A DNA stretch of 5,780 nucleotides, from positions 3,818-9,597 of the forward strand of contig MABB01000013.1 of assembly GCA_002162915.1 (NCBI GenBank), written 5' to 3'. The DNA comes from Rhodospirillales bacterium 47_12_T64 (GTDB taxonomy: Bacteria; Pseudomonadota; Alphaproteobacteria; Kiloniellales; Kiloniellaceae). The first letter of the stretch is position 1, and each line of letters begins with the position of its first letter. Shown here piece by piece: positions 1 to 5,580 of this stretch. The translations under genes were made by a program, and so were the position numbers. A model generated the notes under the pieces. It made no database searches. It was not told where the DNA came from and saw only the letters and a list, made by a program, of their open reading frames with translations.

Positions 1-11
1 GGTTTTATTAA

Positions 12-53
12 AAAACAAACGGTCCGTAACATGCGTTGCGGACCGTTTGTTTT
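12..53 (-). terminator. Strong intrinsic terminator downstream of the histidine kinase
   Basis: A perfect 15-bp inverted repeat (12-26 with 39-53, AAAACAAACGGTCCG and its complement) encloses 12 nt. The pairing can continue inward (28-30 with 35-37, across a 27/38 mismatch or wobble) to leave a four-base ATGC loop. Read on the minus strand, the stem ends in a T-rich run (positions 15 to 3), as expected for a factor-independent terminator. It lies 46 bp past the TAA stop of the kinase. The plus-strand side also ends in T residues, so it may work in both directions, but no plus-strand gene is visible to its left. Confidence 0.85.
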
Positions 54-99
54 GGATAAAGTAAATTTTACTAATCTGGTACTTCTTCTAGAGGTTATA

Positions 100-1992
100 T
101 TAGGGGGCGTTGGTATTACTGATGACCGTTTGATCAAACGGTGTGGTGTCTGCCGGGTCCCTTTTGAGGACGCGGATCGCCGGGAAGGTAATCGTCGCCG
201 TTGTTCCGTTGTTGATCTTACTGTCGAGGCTCAAAGTCCCGTCATGCTGTTCCATAAGGGATTTCACCAGGGGAAGGCCAAGCCCGGTACCTTCGAAGGC
301 TCTGGTCATGGGTGTATCAGCGCGAATAAAAGGCTCTAGGATGCGTTCAAGTTCGTGCTGGGGAATACCAATACCGGTATCCCTAACTTGAACGGAGAGA
401 CTGTCATCTTGATTTTCTACAGCTGATAGAACAACCTCACCACCTTGAGGTGTGAACTTTACGGCGTTAGACAAGAGATTTAACAGTATCTGCTTCACAG
501 CCCGTAAGTCTGCTTTCACGTAGGGTAAATCAGCCGGGATGTCCAAGGTGACCGGGACAAATTCCGATGTGCTTTGGCCAACAACCAGTTTATGCGCGGC
601 ACGTGCCGTCTGTGCCAAATCAACCGATTCATCCTGAAGTTCAAAAGCCCCCGCTTCGATCTTGGACAGGTCGAGGATATCATTGATCAAATCGAGAAGA
701 TGTGTTCCCGAAGAGTGAATATCATGACAATAGGATTTGTAATGGGTTGAACCCAACGGGCCCATAAGTTCGCTCTTCATGATTTCTGAAAAACCAAGAA
801 TAGCATTCAGGGGTGTTCGAAGTTCATGGCTCATATTGGCCAGGAACTGTGATTTTGCTGTGTTGGCCTGATCTGCAACTTCTTTTGCACGACGAATTTC
901 ACGCTCTTGATTCATGAGCGGTGTAATATCGGTTGCAAGAACAACAATTTCTTTCGCGGGAGTTCGTCTGTGGTTAAATTGTAACCAGGTACCATTACTG
1001 AGATGAAGGATCATCCGTTCTTGAAGAGATTCGTGACTAACGCAGGTTTCTCTGATGAATTCTTCTTCACGTCCTTCTGTGCCAACAAAATCACCAGCAT
1101 AAACGAGTTCGCGCATAAGGTCTTCAAAGCGGGAGCCAAGCGTAATAATGCGGGCGCGCTTTGCCGATATATTCCGGTAGTTACTATTACAAAGAACAAG
1201 CTTGTCTTCCTGGTCGTAGAGAGCAAAGCCCTCTGACATGGTTTCGATCGCTTGGGTAAGTTGCGCTTCTGAGCGCTTGGCTCGGAGCTCGCTGGCTTTT
1301 ACAGCAGCTTCGTAAGCCGATTGTTTTTGGAGAAGATCATTGTAAGCGGTAACTACGGCGCCGAGCTCGTCATTTGATTTCCAGTCAACCGCGACACGGT
1401 TCTTGTGTTGCTTTTCGGTTTGAATGGATTCAAGTAATAATTTAAGGGGAACCCCGATATAAGAATTTGCGCCTAAAAAGGTGAGTGCTGAAAGTACCAG
1501 TATGGTAACGACCATAACCAGGCCGTCAAATATCAATCGTTCCCGGATCTCTGCTGAAATCAAGGCATCGTGGAAAAGTACCTTGACGGTACCAATGGTT
1601 TCCAGTCGATCAAATGAATTATGCTTAATGGCAGTTTCACGTGAAAGAGCGGCTTCTATTGTCAACGCATTTTCACTTGTCAGTTCCGCAAGTATCAAGC
1701 CATCGGTATCGTAAACCTGGGCTGAATGAAATTCGGGGTTTCTGGACAGGGCAAGCAAAATGGCCTGTATAGAGTCCAGGTCGTAATTCCAGACAGGCGT
1801 TGAAAGAGCTGTCCCCTGAATATCGACCATTTTGTCTAAACGCGTTCCAAGCTCGGAATTCAGCTTGTGAATATTCCGGCTTTCCAGAACGGTAAAGAGA
1901 AGCAGCAAGCTGATGCTGATCAGCGGTATGTATATAGACAGCAGCTTCCCACAAATGGAGTTGCGTATTTTTAAATTCAACCGGCGCTCCAC
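100..1992 (-). CDS. Membrane-bound PAS-containing sensor histidine kinase (orphan in this window)
   Basis: This 630-residue sensor kinase should autophosphorylate on a histidine and pass the phosphate to an unidentified response regulator. Domains in order: a cytoplasmic N-terminus, TM1 at about 15-36, an extracytoplasmic sensor at about 38-153 (with STPVWNYDLDSI and a VYDTDG turn, like small CHASE-type sensors), TM2 at about 154-176, HAMP at about 177-230, a PAS domain at about 245-358 (SEGFALYDQEDKLVLCN), and a short coiled linker. The H box is MSHELRTPLN with His389. The ATPase domain has an N box (NLLSNAVKFT, Asn505 and Asn509), a G1 box (DTGIGIP, 538-544), an F box (LEPFIRAD) and a G2 box (GTGLGLPLVK). 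No receiver domain is fused. The start is GTG, and an in-frame TAG lies two codons upstream, so the ORF cannot begin earlier. A TTG four codons in has a better-spaced GTGGAG before it and is an alternative start. The gene is divergent from the mini-MCP, and no regulator gene is visible. Its ligand is unknown. Confidence 0.95.
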   Translation of the reverse strand: MERRLNLKIRNSICGKLLSIYIPLISISLLLLFTVLESRNIHKLNSELGTRLDKMVDIQGTALSTPVWNYDLDSIQAILLALSRNPEFHSAQVYDTDGLILAELTSENALTIEAALSRETAIKHNSFDRLETIGTVKVLFHDALISAEIRERLIFDGLVMVVTILVLSALTFLGANSYIGVPLKLLLESIQTEKQHKNRVAVDWKSNDELGAVVTAYNDLLQKQSAYEAAVKASELRAKRSEAQLTQAIETMSEGFALYDQEDKLVLCNSNYRNISAKRARIITLGSRFEDLMRELVYAGDFVGTEGREEEFIRETCVSHESLQERMILHLSNGTWLQFNHRRTPAKEIVVLATDITPLMNQEREIRRAKEVADQANTAKSQFLANMSHELRTPLNAILGFSEIMKSELMGPLGSTHYKSYCHDIHSSGTHLLDLINDILDLSKIEAGAFELQDESVDLAQTARAAHKLVVGQSTSEFVPVTLDIPADLPYVKADLRAVKQILLNLLSNAVKFTPQGGEVVLSAVENQDDSLSVQVRDTGIGIPQHELERILEPFIRADTPMTRAFEGTGLGLPLVKSLMEQHDGTLSLDSKINNGTTATITFPAIRVLKRDPADTTPFDQTVISNTNAP

Positions 1993-2272
1993 ACCCTATC
2001 GATAACTTGCCTTGACCGTTGCATTTTTCTCGCTCGTTTTTCTTTTAGAAAAGGCCACTATAAAGGTAGCACTATCCCCTTAAGCAAAAATGAATAGAAG
2101 GGCTTTCTGATATTTAGGACAATAGATTGTAAAGGGGGTGTGTTTCAACCTTCAGAATGAAGTTAATTTTATTTAATCCCTTCTTACGAGTTTTTTCTCA
2201 ACAGTCCTTAATTCGCGTATAACGGCTATTTGCGACCCGGCTTCTCTGGCTTCGGTTTTTATTTTGTGTCCA

Positions 2273-2308
2273 GAGCATTACCGGGAGCATTATCCGGAGC
2301 ATTATTGG
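2273..2308. repeat. Three tandem copies of a 12-bp unit (GAGCATTAYYSG-like)
   Basis: The octamer GAGCATTA occurs at 2273-2280, 2285-2292 and 2297-2304, exactly 12 bp apart. Each copy is followed by a diverged four-base part (CCGG, TCCG, TTGG). The array ends about 128 bp before the mini-MCP start codon. A 12-bp period is close to one helical turn, which would fit repeated protein-binding sites on one DNA face. It is also a multiple of three, and the plus-strand frame through it stays open from 2223 to a TAA at about 2384. No start codon or family resemblance supports translation. Confidence 0.7.
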
Positions 2309-2420
2309 GTTTCTGTATTGGCTTGGTGATTTTACGAAAAAGATAGCTAAAATGCCAAATTTTTCCTCGCGGTTAATCTCACGTTAATGGCAAGTTGATA
2401 TCAGTGGTGTTCGATCTAAC

Positions 2421-2425
2421 GGGAG
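2421..2425 (+). promoter_or_regulatory. Ribosome binding site of the mini-MCP gene
   Basis: GGGAG lies 10 nt before the ATG at 2436. A TAA stop is in frame directly before that ATG (2433-2435). The ribosome binding site and the adjacent stop together show that this ORF is a deliberate, complete reading frame and not the tail of a longer MCP read in the same frame. Confidence 0.6.
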
Positions 2426-2435
2426 CAAGAGTTAA

Positions 2436-2774
2436 ATGAATCCTAATCAGGGTGCTTTAGAGCAGAGTATTGAGCAAATTTTTGGTGAAATTGCTCAACT
2501 CAGTATTGAAATTGAGAACGTAGGCAATGTTGCACAGCAGATTGATGCTATTGCGCGTCAAACAAATCTTCTGGCACTTAATGCGACAATTGAGGCGGCC
2601 CGAGCAGGTGACGCAGGTAAAGGATTTGCAGTTGTAGCTGGAGAAGTTAAGCAGTTAGCTGGACAAACCAGCCAAGCAACGACCCAAATAGGAGGAATTG
2701 TCCAATCTCTCTCATCCCATGTGGAGAAGCTTAAAGTTATCAGTAATAAAGCGAAAGCAGATCTTCCTTCCTAA
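2436..2774 (+). CDS. Stand-alone methyl-accepting chemotaxis signalling-tip protein (mini-MCP)
   Basis: The 112-residue product is almost entirely the cytoplasmic hairpin tip of a methyl-accepting chemotaxis protein, the part that contacts CheA and CheW. The conserved core runs from [20 protein letters not shown] (35-54) through [20 protein letters not shown] (55-74). Roughly 45-50 residues of predicted helix lie on each side of the turn. There is no transmembrane segment, sensor domain, HAMP or C-terminal receptor tail, and no clear methylation consensus; ordinary MCPs are several times longer. EVKQLA replaces the common EVRxLA. The start has a GGGAG site and a stop codon directly upstream in frame, and neither spacer shows MCP sequence in another frame, so a simple frameshift is unlikely. 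It may be a functional soluble hairpin that joins receptor arrays or forms a helical scaffold, or a trimmed remnant of a full receptor. No che gene is in the window. The family is certain; the role is not. Confidence 0.85.
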   Translation: MNPNQGALEQSIEQIFGEIAQLSIEIENVGNVAQQIDAIARQTNLLALNATIEAARAGDAGKGFAVVAGEVKQLAGQTSQATTQIGGIVQSLSSHVEKLKVISNKAKADLPS

Positions 2775-2838
2775 GGTAATTTGGCTCGTGACAACTCGAT
2801 GTTCGATGCCTAAGTGAAGGTTTTACCGGATTTTAAAC

Positions 2839-2875
2839 ATTCAGGCTTTAAGTGCCGAGACTTTAAACGCTGAAT
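2839..2875 (+). terminator. Possible weak terminator hairpin after the mini-MCP
   Basis: ATTCAG (2839-2844) can pair with CTGAAT (2870-2875), and TTTAA (2847-2851) with TTAAA (2863-2867) inside it, giving an interrupted stem. A pyrimidine-rich, T-containing stretch (2880-2888) follows. The stem is AT-rich and bulged, so it is a weak candidate, about 65 bp beyond the mini-MCP stop codon. Confidence 0.25.
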
Positions 2876-2952
2876 GATATTCTTTTCCTTTGGATAAATT
2901 CTAACAAGCTATTTGCGTTTGTGCTGGTTTCTTGGAACATTGGGGGCGAAAA

Positions 2953-2972
2953 TTCAATGACCCCCCATTGAA
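2953..2972. repeat. Small inverted repeat (TTCAATG / CATTGAA)
   Basis: A perfect 7-bp inverted repeat (2953-2959 with 2966-2972) surrounds the six-base loop ACCCCC. It directly abuts the 14-bp tandem array that leads into the transporter gene. It could be an operator, or a hairpin in the leader transcript. No T-run follows, so it is not a convincing terminator. Confidence 0.4.
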
Positions 2973-3013
2973 ACCTTGGGTGTAGAACCTTGGGTGTGAA
3001 ACCATGGATGTGG
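2972..3013. repeat. Three tandem 14-bp repeats in the transporter leader
   Basis: The units are AACCTTGGGTGTAG (2972-2985), AACCTTGGGTGTGA (2986-2999) and AACCATGGATGTGG (3000-3013). The first two differ only in their last two bases, and the third has two further changes in its core. A partial AAC follows at 3014. The period is not a multiple of three, so this is not a coding repeat. The array ends 13 bp before the transporter ATG and supplies the GTGGA that is the only weak ribosome binding site candidate. Changes in copy number would therefore alter the leader of this gene. Confidence 0.8.
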
Positions 3014-3021
3014 AACTCTGA
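3004..3021 (+). other. Five-codon mini-ORF before the transporter start
   Basis: ATG GAT GTG GAA CTC TGA reads from the third 14-bp unit and stops 5 nt before the transporter ATG, in another frame. Such a mini-ORF could couple or modulate initiation at 3027, but its own ribosome binding site is poor. It may be a chance product of the repeat sequence. Confidence 0.25.
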
Positions 3022-3026
3022 ACCAA

Positions 3027-3968
3027 ATGCTTGCTGATAAACCTAGATTCCACCAATATGCCCTGCTCGTATTATTAGGTGCCATATGGGGAAGTTCCTT
3101 TTTTCTGATAAAGATAACACTGGAAACGGTTACTCCAGTAACGCTTACTGCCTTTCGATTGTTCTTCGCATTTCTTGCGCTCTCGGCATTAATGTTGGCG
3201 CTGGGGAAAAGATTTCCAACAGATATCCAAACCTGGCGTAGGTACATAATTATTGCTGTTACAGGAAACATCGTTCCGTTTGTTCTCATTTCCTGGGGCG
3301 AGCTTCATATAGAATCTGGCTTAGCCGCAATTCTGATGTCAGTGGTACCGCTTACGGCTTTGATTGTTGCCCATTTTTGGACGGATGATGAAAAAATGTC
3401 TCTCCCAAAAATTGCGGGCACGTTGGTCGGGTTTACTGGTGTGGTCCTTTTGGTTGGCCCGGAAGCGCTCAAAGGTCTGGGGGATTCCGTACTGGGACAG
3501 TTGGCCGTTGCGATAGCCTCTTTTTGCTATGGCGCAACATCTGTCTATGCTCGGAAAACCGGGTTGGTTAAGCTGGACCCGATCGTTAATGGCTCTGCAA
3601 TTTTACTCTGTGCGTCAGTCATGGCAATTCCGATGGCCTTTGTTCTCGAGGAACCATTGGTTCTTGATCCCACACTCCAGAGTATCGGCGCACTGATTTG
3701 CCTCTCGGTCGTATCAACGGCCATAGCCTATATAATTCTCTATTATTTGTTGGGATCTGCTGGAGCGAATTTTACAGCCTTGAACAATTATCTCGTCCCT
3801 GTTTTCGGTATGATTTGGGGATTTCTGTTTCTTTCAGAGAGATATGAGACCGAATCTTTTATCGCATTGGCGGTTATTCTTTTTGGCATTATTATTACCC
3901 AGCTTGGTAAAAAACGTCGTAAGGTTTCTGGCGATACGTCGCTTGTAAATGGAAAAGCAGGAGATTGA
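3027..3968 (+). CDS. DMT-superfamily EamA transporter
   Basis: The 313-residue inner-membrane protein has the usual length and architecture of ten-helix drug/metabolite transporters built from two EamA repeats (about 12-143 and 157-293). Hydrophobic helices can be placed near 10-30, 36-59, 72-90, 97-117, 127-145, 155-175, 188-206, 217-241, 250-270 and 274-294. Family marks include LLGAIWGSSFFLIK in helix 1, a conserved TAFRLFFA in helix 2, LVPVFGMIWGFLFLSE in helix 9 with its trailing glutamate, and a basic cytoplasmic tail (KKRRK). Members export metabolites, amino acids or drugs; the substrate cannot be told from sequence. The start is ATG, with an in-frame TGA at 2997-2999 and only weak GTGGA ribosome binding in the repeat-rich leader. 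The next gene begins 2 nt after its stop, so the two probably form an operon. Confidence 0.95.
   Translation: MLADKPRFHQYALLVLLGAIWGSSFFLIKITLETVTPVTLTAFRLFFAFLALSALMLALGKRFPTDIQTWRRYIIIAVTGNIVPFVLISWGELHIESGLAAILMSVVPLTALIVAHFWTDDEKMSLPKIAGTLVGFTGVVLLVGPEALKGLGDSVLGQLAVAIASFCYGATSVYARKTGLVKLDPIVNGSAILLCASVMAIPMAFVLEEPLVLDPTLQSIGALICLSVVSTAIAYIILYYLLGSAGANFTALNNYLVPVFGMIWGFLFLSERYETESFIALAVILFGIIITQLGKKRRKVSGDTSLVNGKAGD
3959..3963 (+). promoter_or_regulatory. Ribosome binding site that sets the lipoprotein start
   Basis: AGGAG overlaps the last codons of the transporter gene. It is 7 nt before the GTG at 3971, an ideal spacing, but only 1 nt before the TTG at 3965. It therefore favours GTG 3971 over the longer TTG-initiated reading. 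Confidence 0.7.
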
Positions 3969-3970
3969 AT

Positions 3971-4333
3971 GTGCCGACTGTAAACAATATGTTTCTACGT
4001 TATGTAATCGGCGCGGTTGTTATGTTGCTTTCTGCCTGTGCAAATGAGCCAATCAAAGTTGAGGCGTCCCGACGGGTAAGCGAAGCCGTTGCGGCGGGGG
4101 TAAAGATTTATGGGAAAACCGAATACAGTCCCTGGGGGTTTGGGGTTTGTTATGGCAAGCACGTGAATATGCCCGAACAAATTCTGACTTTTGCGCGACA
4201 AACCTGTGCAGGTGGCCGAATTGAGCTGAGAGATGAAGACTCGTTTTGGAATGGCTGTCCTGTCATTCAGGGCGTAAGAGCCTCTTTTGTCTGTTACCCA
4301 CAAGGCCCTAAAGCACCAGCATCTGGTGGCTGA
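3971..4333 (+). CDS. Small predicted lipoprotein of unknown function with four further cysteines
   Basis: From GTG 3971 the product is 120 residues. A short N-terminus with one arginine leads into a hydrophobic stretch (YVIGAVVMLLSAC) that ends in a lipobox, LSAC with Cys23, so a lipid-anchored periplasmic protein of about 98 mature residues is expected. The mature part has four cysteines, at about 60, 79, 96 and 108, which could form two disulfides in the periplasm. It also has aromatic and glycine-rich segments (YSPWGFGVCYG; DSFWNGCPV) and ends in a proline-rich tail. I do not recognise the family. A TTG at 3965 and an ATG at 3989 are in-frame alternatives; only GTG has a well-placed Shine-Dalgarno sequence. 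It follows the transporter by 2 nt, so translation is probably coupled. Its last 40 bp overlap the 3' end of queG on the other strand. Confidence 0.82.
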   Translation: MPTVNNMFLRYVIGAVVMLLSACANEPIKVEASRRVSEAVAAGVKIYGKTEYSPWGFGVCYGKHVNMPEQILTFARQTCAGGRIELRDEDSFWNGCPVIQGVRASFVCYPQGPKAPASGG

Positions 4334-5475
4334 GGAACGGTCCATTCTTCGAGTACATCCGGATCGGTTTCGTCTGGTGCATAAGTTGCTCGTAATGCCT
4401 TGAACTCGGCAGAATTTTTCAATCTTCCCAACGCCCAGACAGCCATAGCACGAACATAAGGGGAAGCGTCTTGCAAGAGGGGCTCTATGCGTGGGGTTAC
4501 CTTGTTATCACCACAGTTTCCCAATCCAATCAGCACATTACGAATAAAGCGATCCCGACCGATACGCTTGATCGGTGAGCCTGAGAAAATCTGCCGGAAG
4601 CTCTCGTCATCCAATTCGGCGAGGTCGGCTAATCTCGGGGCTGTCAGTTCAATGCGGGGAAATACCAAATGTTCCTGAGTAGGTTCTGCGAATTTATTCC
4701 ACGGGCAAACCGCAATGCAGTCGTCACACCCATATATCCGGTTGCCCATGGGGGCGCGAAATTCCGGGGCAATATGGCCGTGATACTCTATGGTCAGGTA
4801 TGAAATACAGCGTTTGGCATCAAGAACGTACGGGGCGGGAAAAGCATCCGTTGGACAAACGGTTAAGCAGCGATTGCAAGACCCGCAATGATCTTCTTCC
4901 TCTCGGTCAGGTTTTAGGTCCAAAGAGGTGTAGATCTCGCCGAGGAAAAGCCAGGACCCGTGTTCGCGTGAAACCAGATGCGTATTTTTCCCCTGCCAGC
5001 CAATTCCAGATTGAGCGGCAGCGACTTTTTCCAATACAGGCGCGGTGTCGACAAAAACTTTCACCTGGCAATCAAGATTTTCGACCATCCACCGGGCAAG
5101 AGCCTTGAGGCGCTTTTTGATGAAATCGTGATAATCCCTGTTGCGTGCATATACCGAAATATTGCCACGATCATCAAATTCGAGGTTGGCGAGAGGGGGT
5201 TCTGCCGGGCCATAATTAACACCGAGAACAATAATGCTCTTGGCGTCTTCCCACATGGCCGTTGGGTTTTCGCGCCATTCTACCCGGTTTTCCATCCACC
5301 CCATGTCACCATGGTAGCCACGGGCAAGGAACGTCCGAAGATTTTCTTTTGTCTGCTCGTTTATTTCAGCGGGAGAAAAGCCTACCGCGTCAAACTTGAG
5401 CTCCAGAGCTTTTTGTCGGATTGCGGCTGCGGGATCATCAGGGTAGGGCGAAGTCTTTTTACTTTTTTTACTCAT
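4294..5475 (-). CDS. queG: Epoxyqueuosine reductase QueG
   Basis: QueG catalyses the last step of queuosine synthesis, the cobalamin-dependent reduction of epoxyqueuosine to queuosine at position 34 of GUN-anticodon tRNAs, in the cytoplasm. The 393-residue length is typical of the family. An N-terminal cobalamin-binding reductase part includes LGVNYGP (84-90) and FVDTAPVLEK (141-150); Asp143 matches the proposed catalytic acid of the family. GIGWQGKNTHL (157-167) is also conserved. Two 4Fe-4S motifs follow: CxxCxxCxxxC at 197, 200, 203 and 207, and CxxCxxxC at 250, 253 and 257 with Cys223 nearby. A C-terminal HEAT-like helical part includes VRAMAVWALGRL (341-352). The ATG start has AGGAAGGA 5 nt upstream. 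The second to seventh codons are A-rich, with a run of seven A. The last dozen or so residues (PQPPDAGALGPCG) look like an extension that overlaps the lipoprotein gene. tgt lies upstream on the same strand. Confidence 0.97.
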   Translation of the reverse strand: MSKKSKKTSPYPDDPAAAIRQKALELKFDAVGFSPAEINEQTKENLRTFLARGYHGDMGWMENRVEWRENPTAMWEDAKSIIVLGVNYGPAEPPLANLEFDDRGNISVYARNRDYHDFIKKRLKALARWMVENLDCQVKVFVDTAPVLEKVAAAQSGIGWQGKNTHLVSREHGSWLFLGEIYTSLDLKPDREEEDHCGSCNRCLTVCPTDAFPAPYVLDAKRCISYLTIEYHGHIAPEFRAPMGNRIYGCDDCIAVCPWNKFAEPTQEHLVFPRIELTAPRLADLAELDDESFRQIFSGSPIKRIGRDRFIRNVLIGLGNCGDNKVTPRIEPLLQDASPYVRAMAVWALGRLKNSAEFKALRATYAPDETDPDVLEEWTVPQPPDAGALGPCG

Positions 5476-5480
5476 CCCTA

Positions 5481-5488
5481 TCCTTCCT
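5481..5488 (-). promoter_or_regulatory. Ribosome binding site of queG
   Basis: On the minus strand AGGAAGGA stands 5 nt before the ATG at 5475. It is a strong, well-spaced site and supports the chosen start. Confidence 0.75.
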
Positions 5489-5503
5489 CTATATTAACAG
5501 GCT

Positions 5504-5533
5504 GATCTCTGAAGCCATTGTACCACAGAGATC
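5504..5533 (-). promoter_or_regulatory. Inverted repeat in the tgt-queG spacer, with a -10-like TACAAT in the loop
   Basis: GATCTCTG (5504-5511) and CAGAGATC (5526-5533) form a perfect 8-bp inverted repeat with a 14-nt loop. On the minus strand the loop contains TACAAT, a good -10 match, but no clear -35 box lies at the usual distance. No T-run follows the stem, so it is not a good intrinsic terminator. It could be an operator for a queG promoter or an RNA-processing or stability hairpin between the two genes. Confidence 0.4.
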
Positions 5534-5580
5534 TTTACCTTTTGCGAGTTACAACTTCGATATGGGGTAATTCTTATAAA

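Larger units (their letters stand above)
1993..2435. other. Divergent intergenic region between kinase and mini-MCP
   Basis: This 443-bp stretch must contain the promoters of both flanking genes. It is AT-rich and holds no ORF with coding character. On the minus strand, a TATAGT (2062-2057) lies downstream of a TTGCTT (2087-2082). The 19-bp spacing is wide, so this is only a weak promoter candidate for the kinase. No convincing sigma70 or sigma54 promoter was seen for the mini-MCP. The only structured element found is the 12-bp tandem repeat near 2273-2308, listed separately. The region is longer than typical spacers in this window, so an undetected small RNA or operator sites are possible. 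Confidence 0.5.

Noticed and set aside
2157..2222. Plus-strand 21-codon ORF (ATG 2157 to TAA 2220-2222) in the divergent spacer
   Set aside because: It has no ribosome binding site, is very short, and has an AT-driven composition with no recognisable features.
2235..2265. Terminator-like GC-rich stretch followed by T residues before the mini-MCP
   Set aside because: GGCTTC is present as a direct repeat, not an inverted one, so no stable stem can form.
2198..2302. Minus-strand 34-codon ORF starting inside the 12-bp repeats
   Set aside because: The repeated ATGCTC is a by-product of the repeat; there is no Shine-Dalgarno sequence and no family resemblance.
2223..2386. Open plus-strand frame running through the 12-bp repeats
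   Set aside because: It has no plausible start codon or ribosome binding site, and the hydrophobic translation matches nothing I know. Openness over about 160 bp can occur by chance.
2574..2590. Sigma54-like TGGCAC followed by TGC
   Set aside because: It lies within the coding sequence for the conserved MCP tip (LLALNA), and the spacing does not fit the sigma54 -24/-12 consensus.
2775..2900. Continuation of the MCP in another frame after its stop (frameshifted longer receptor)
   Set aside because: None of the downstream frames shows the descending MCP helix or receptor tail, and all close quickly.
4978..5505. Long plus-strand ORF opposite queG (175 codons)
   Set aside because: It is a shadow of queG. 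The minus-strand frame has all the conserved QueG motifs, and this one has no family features.
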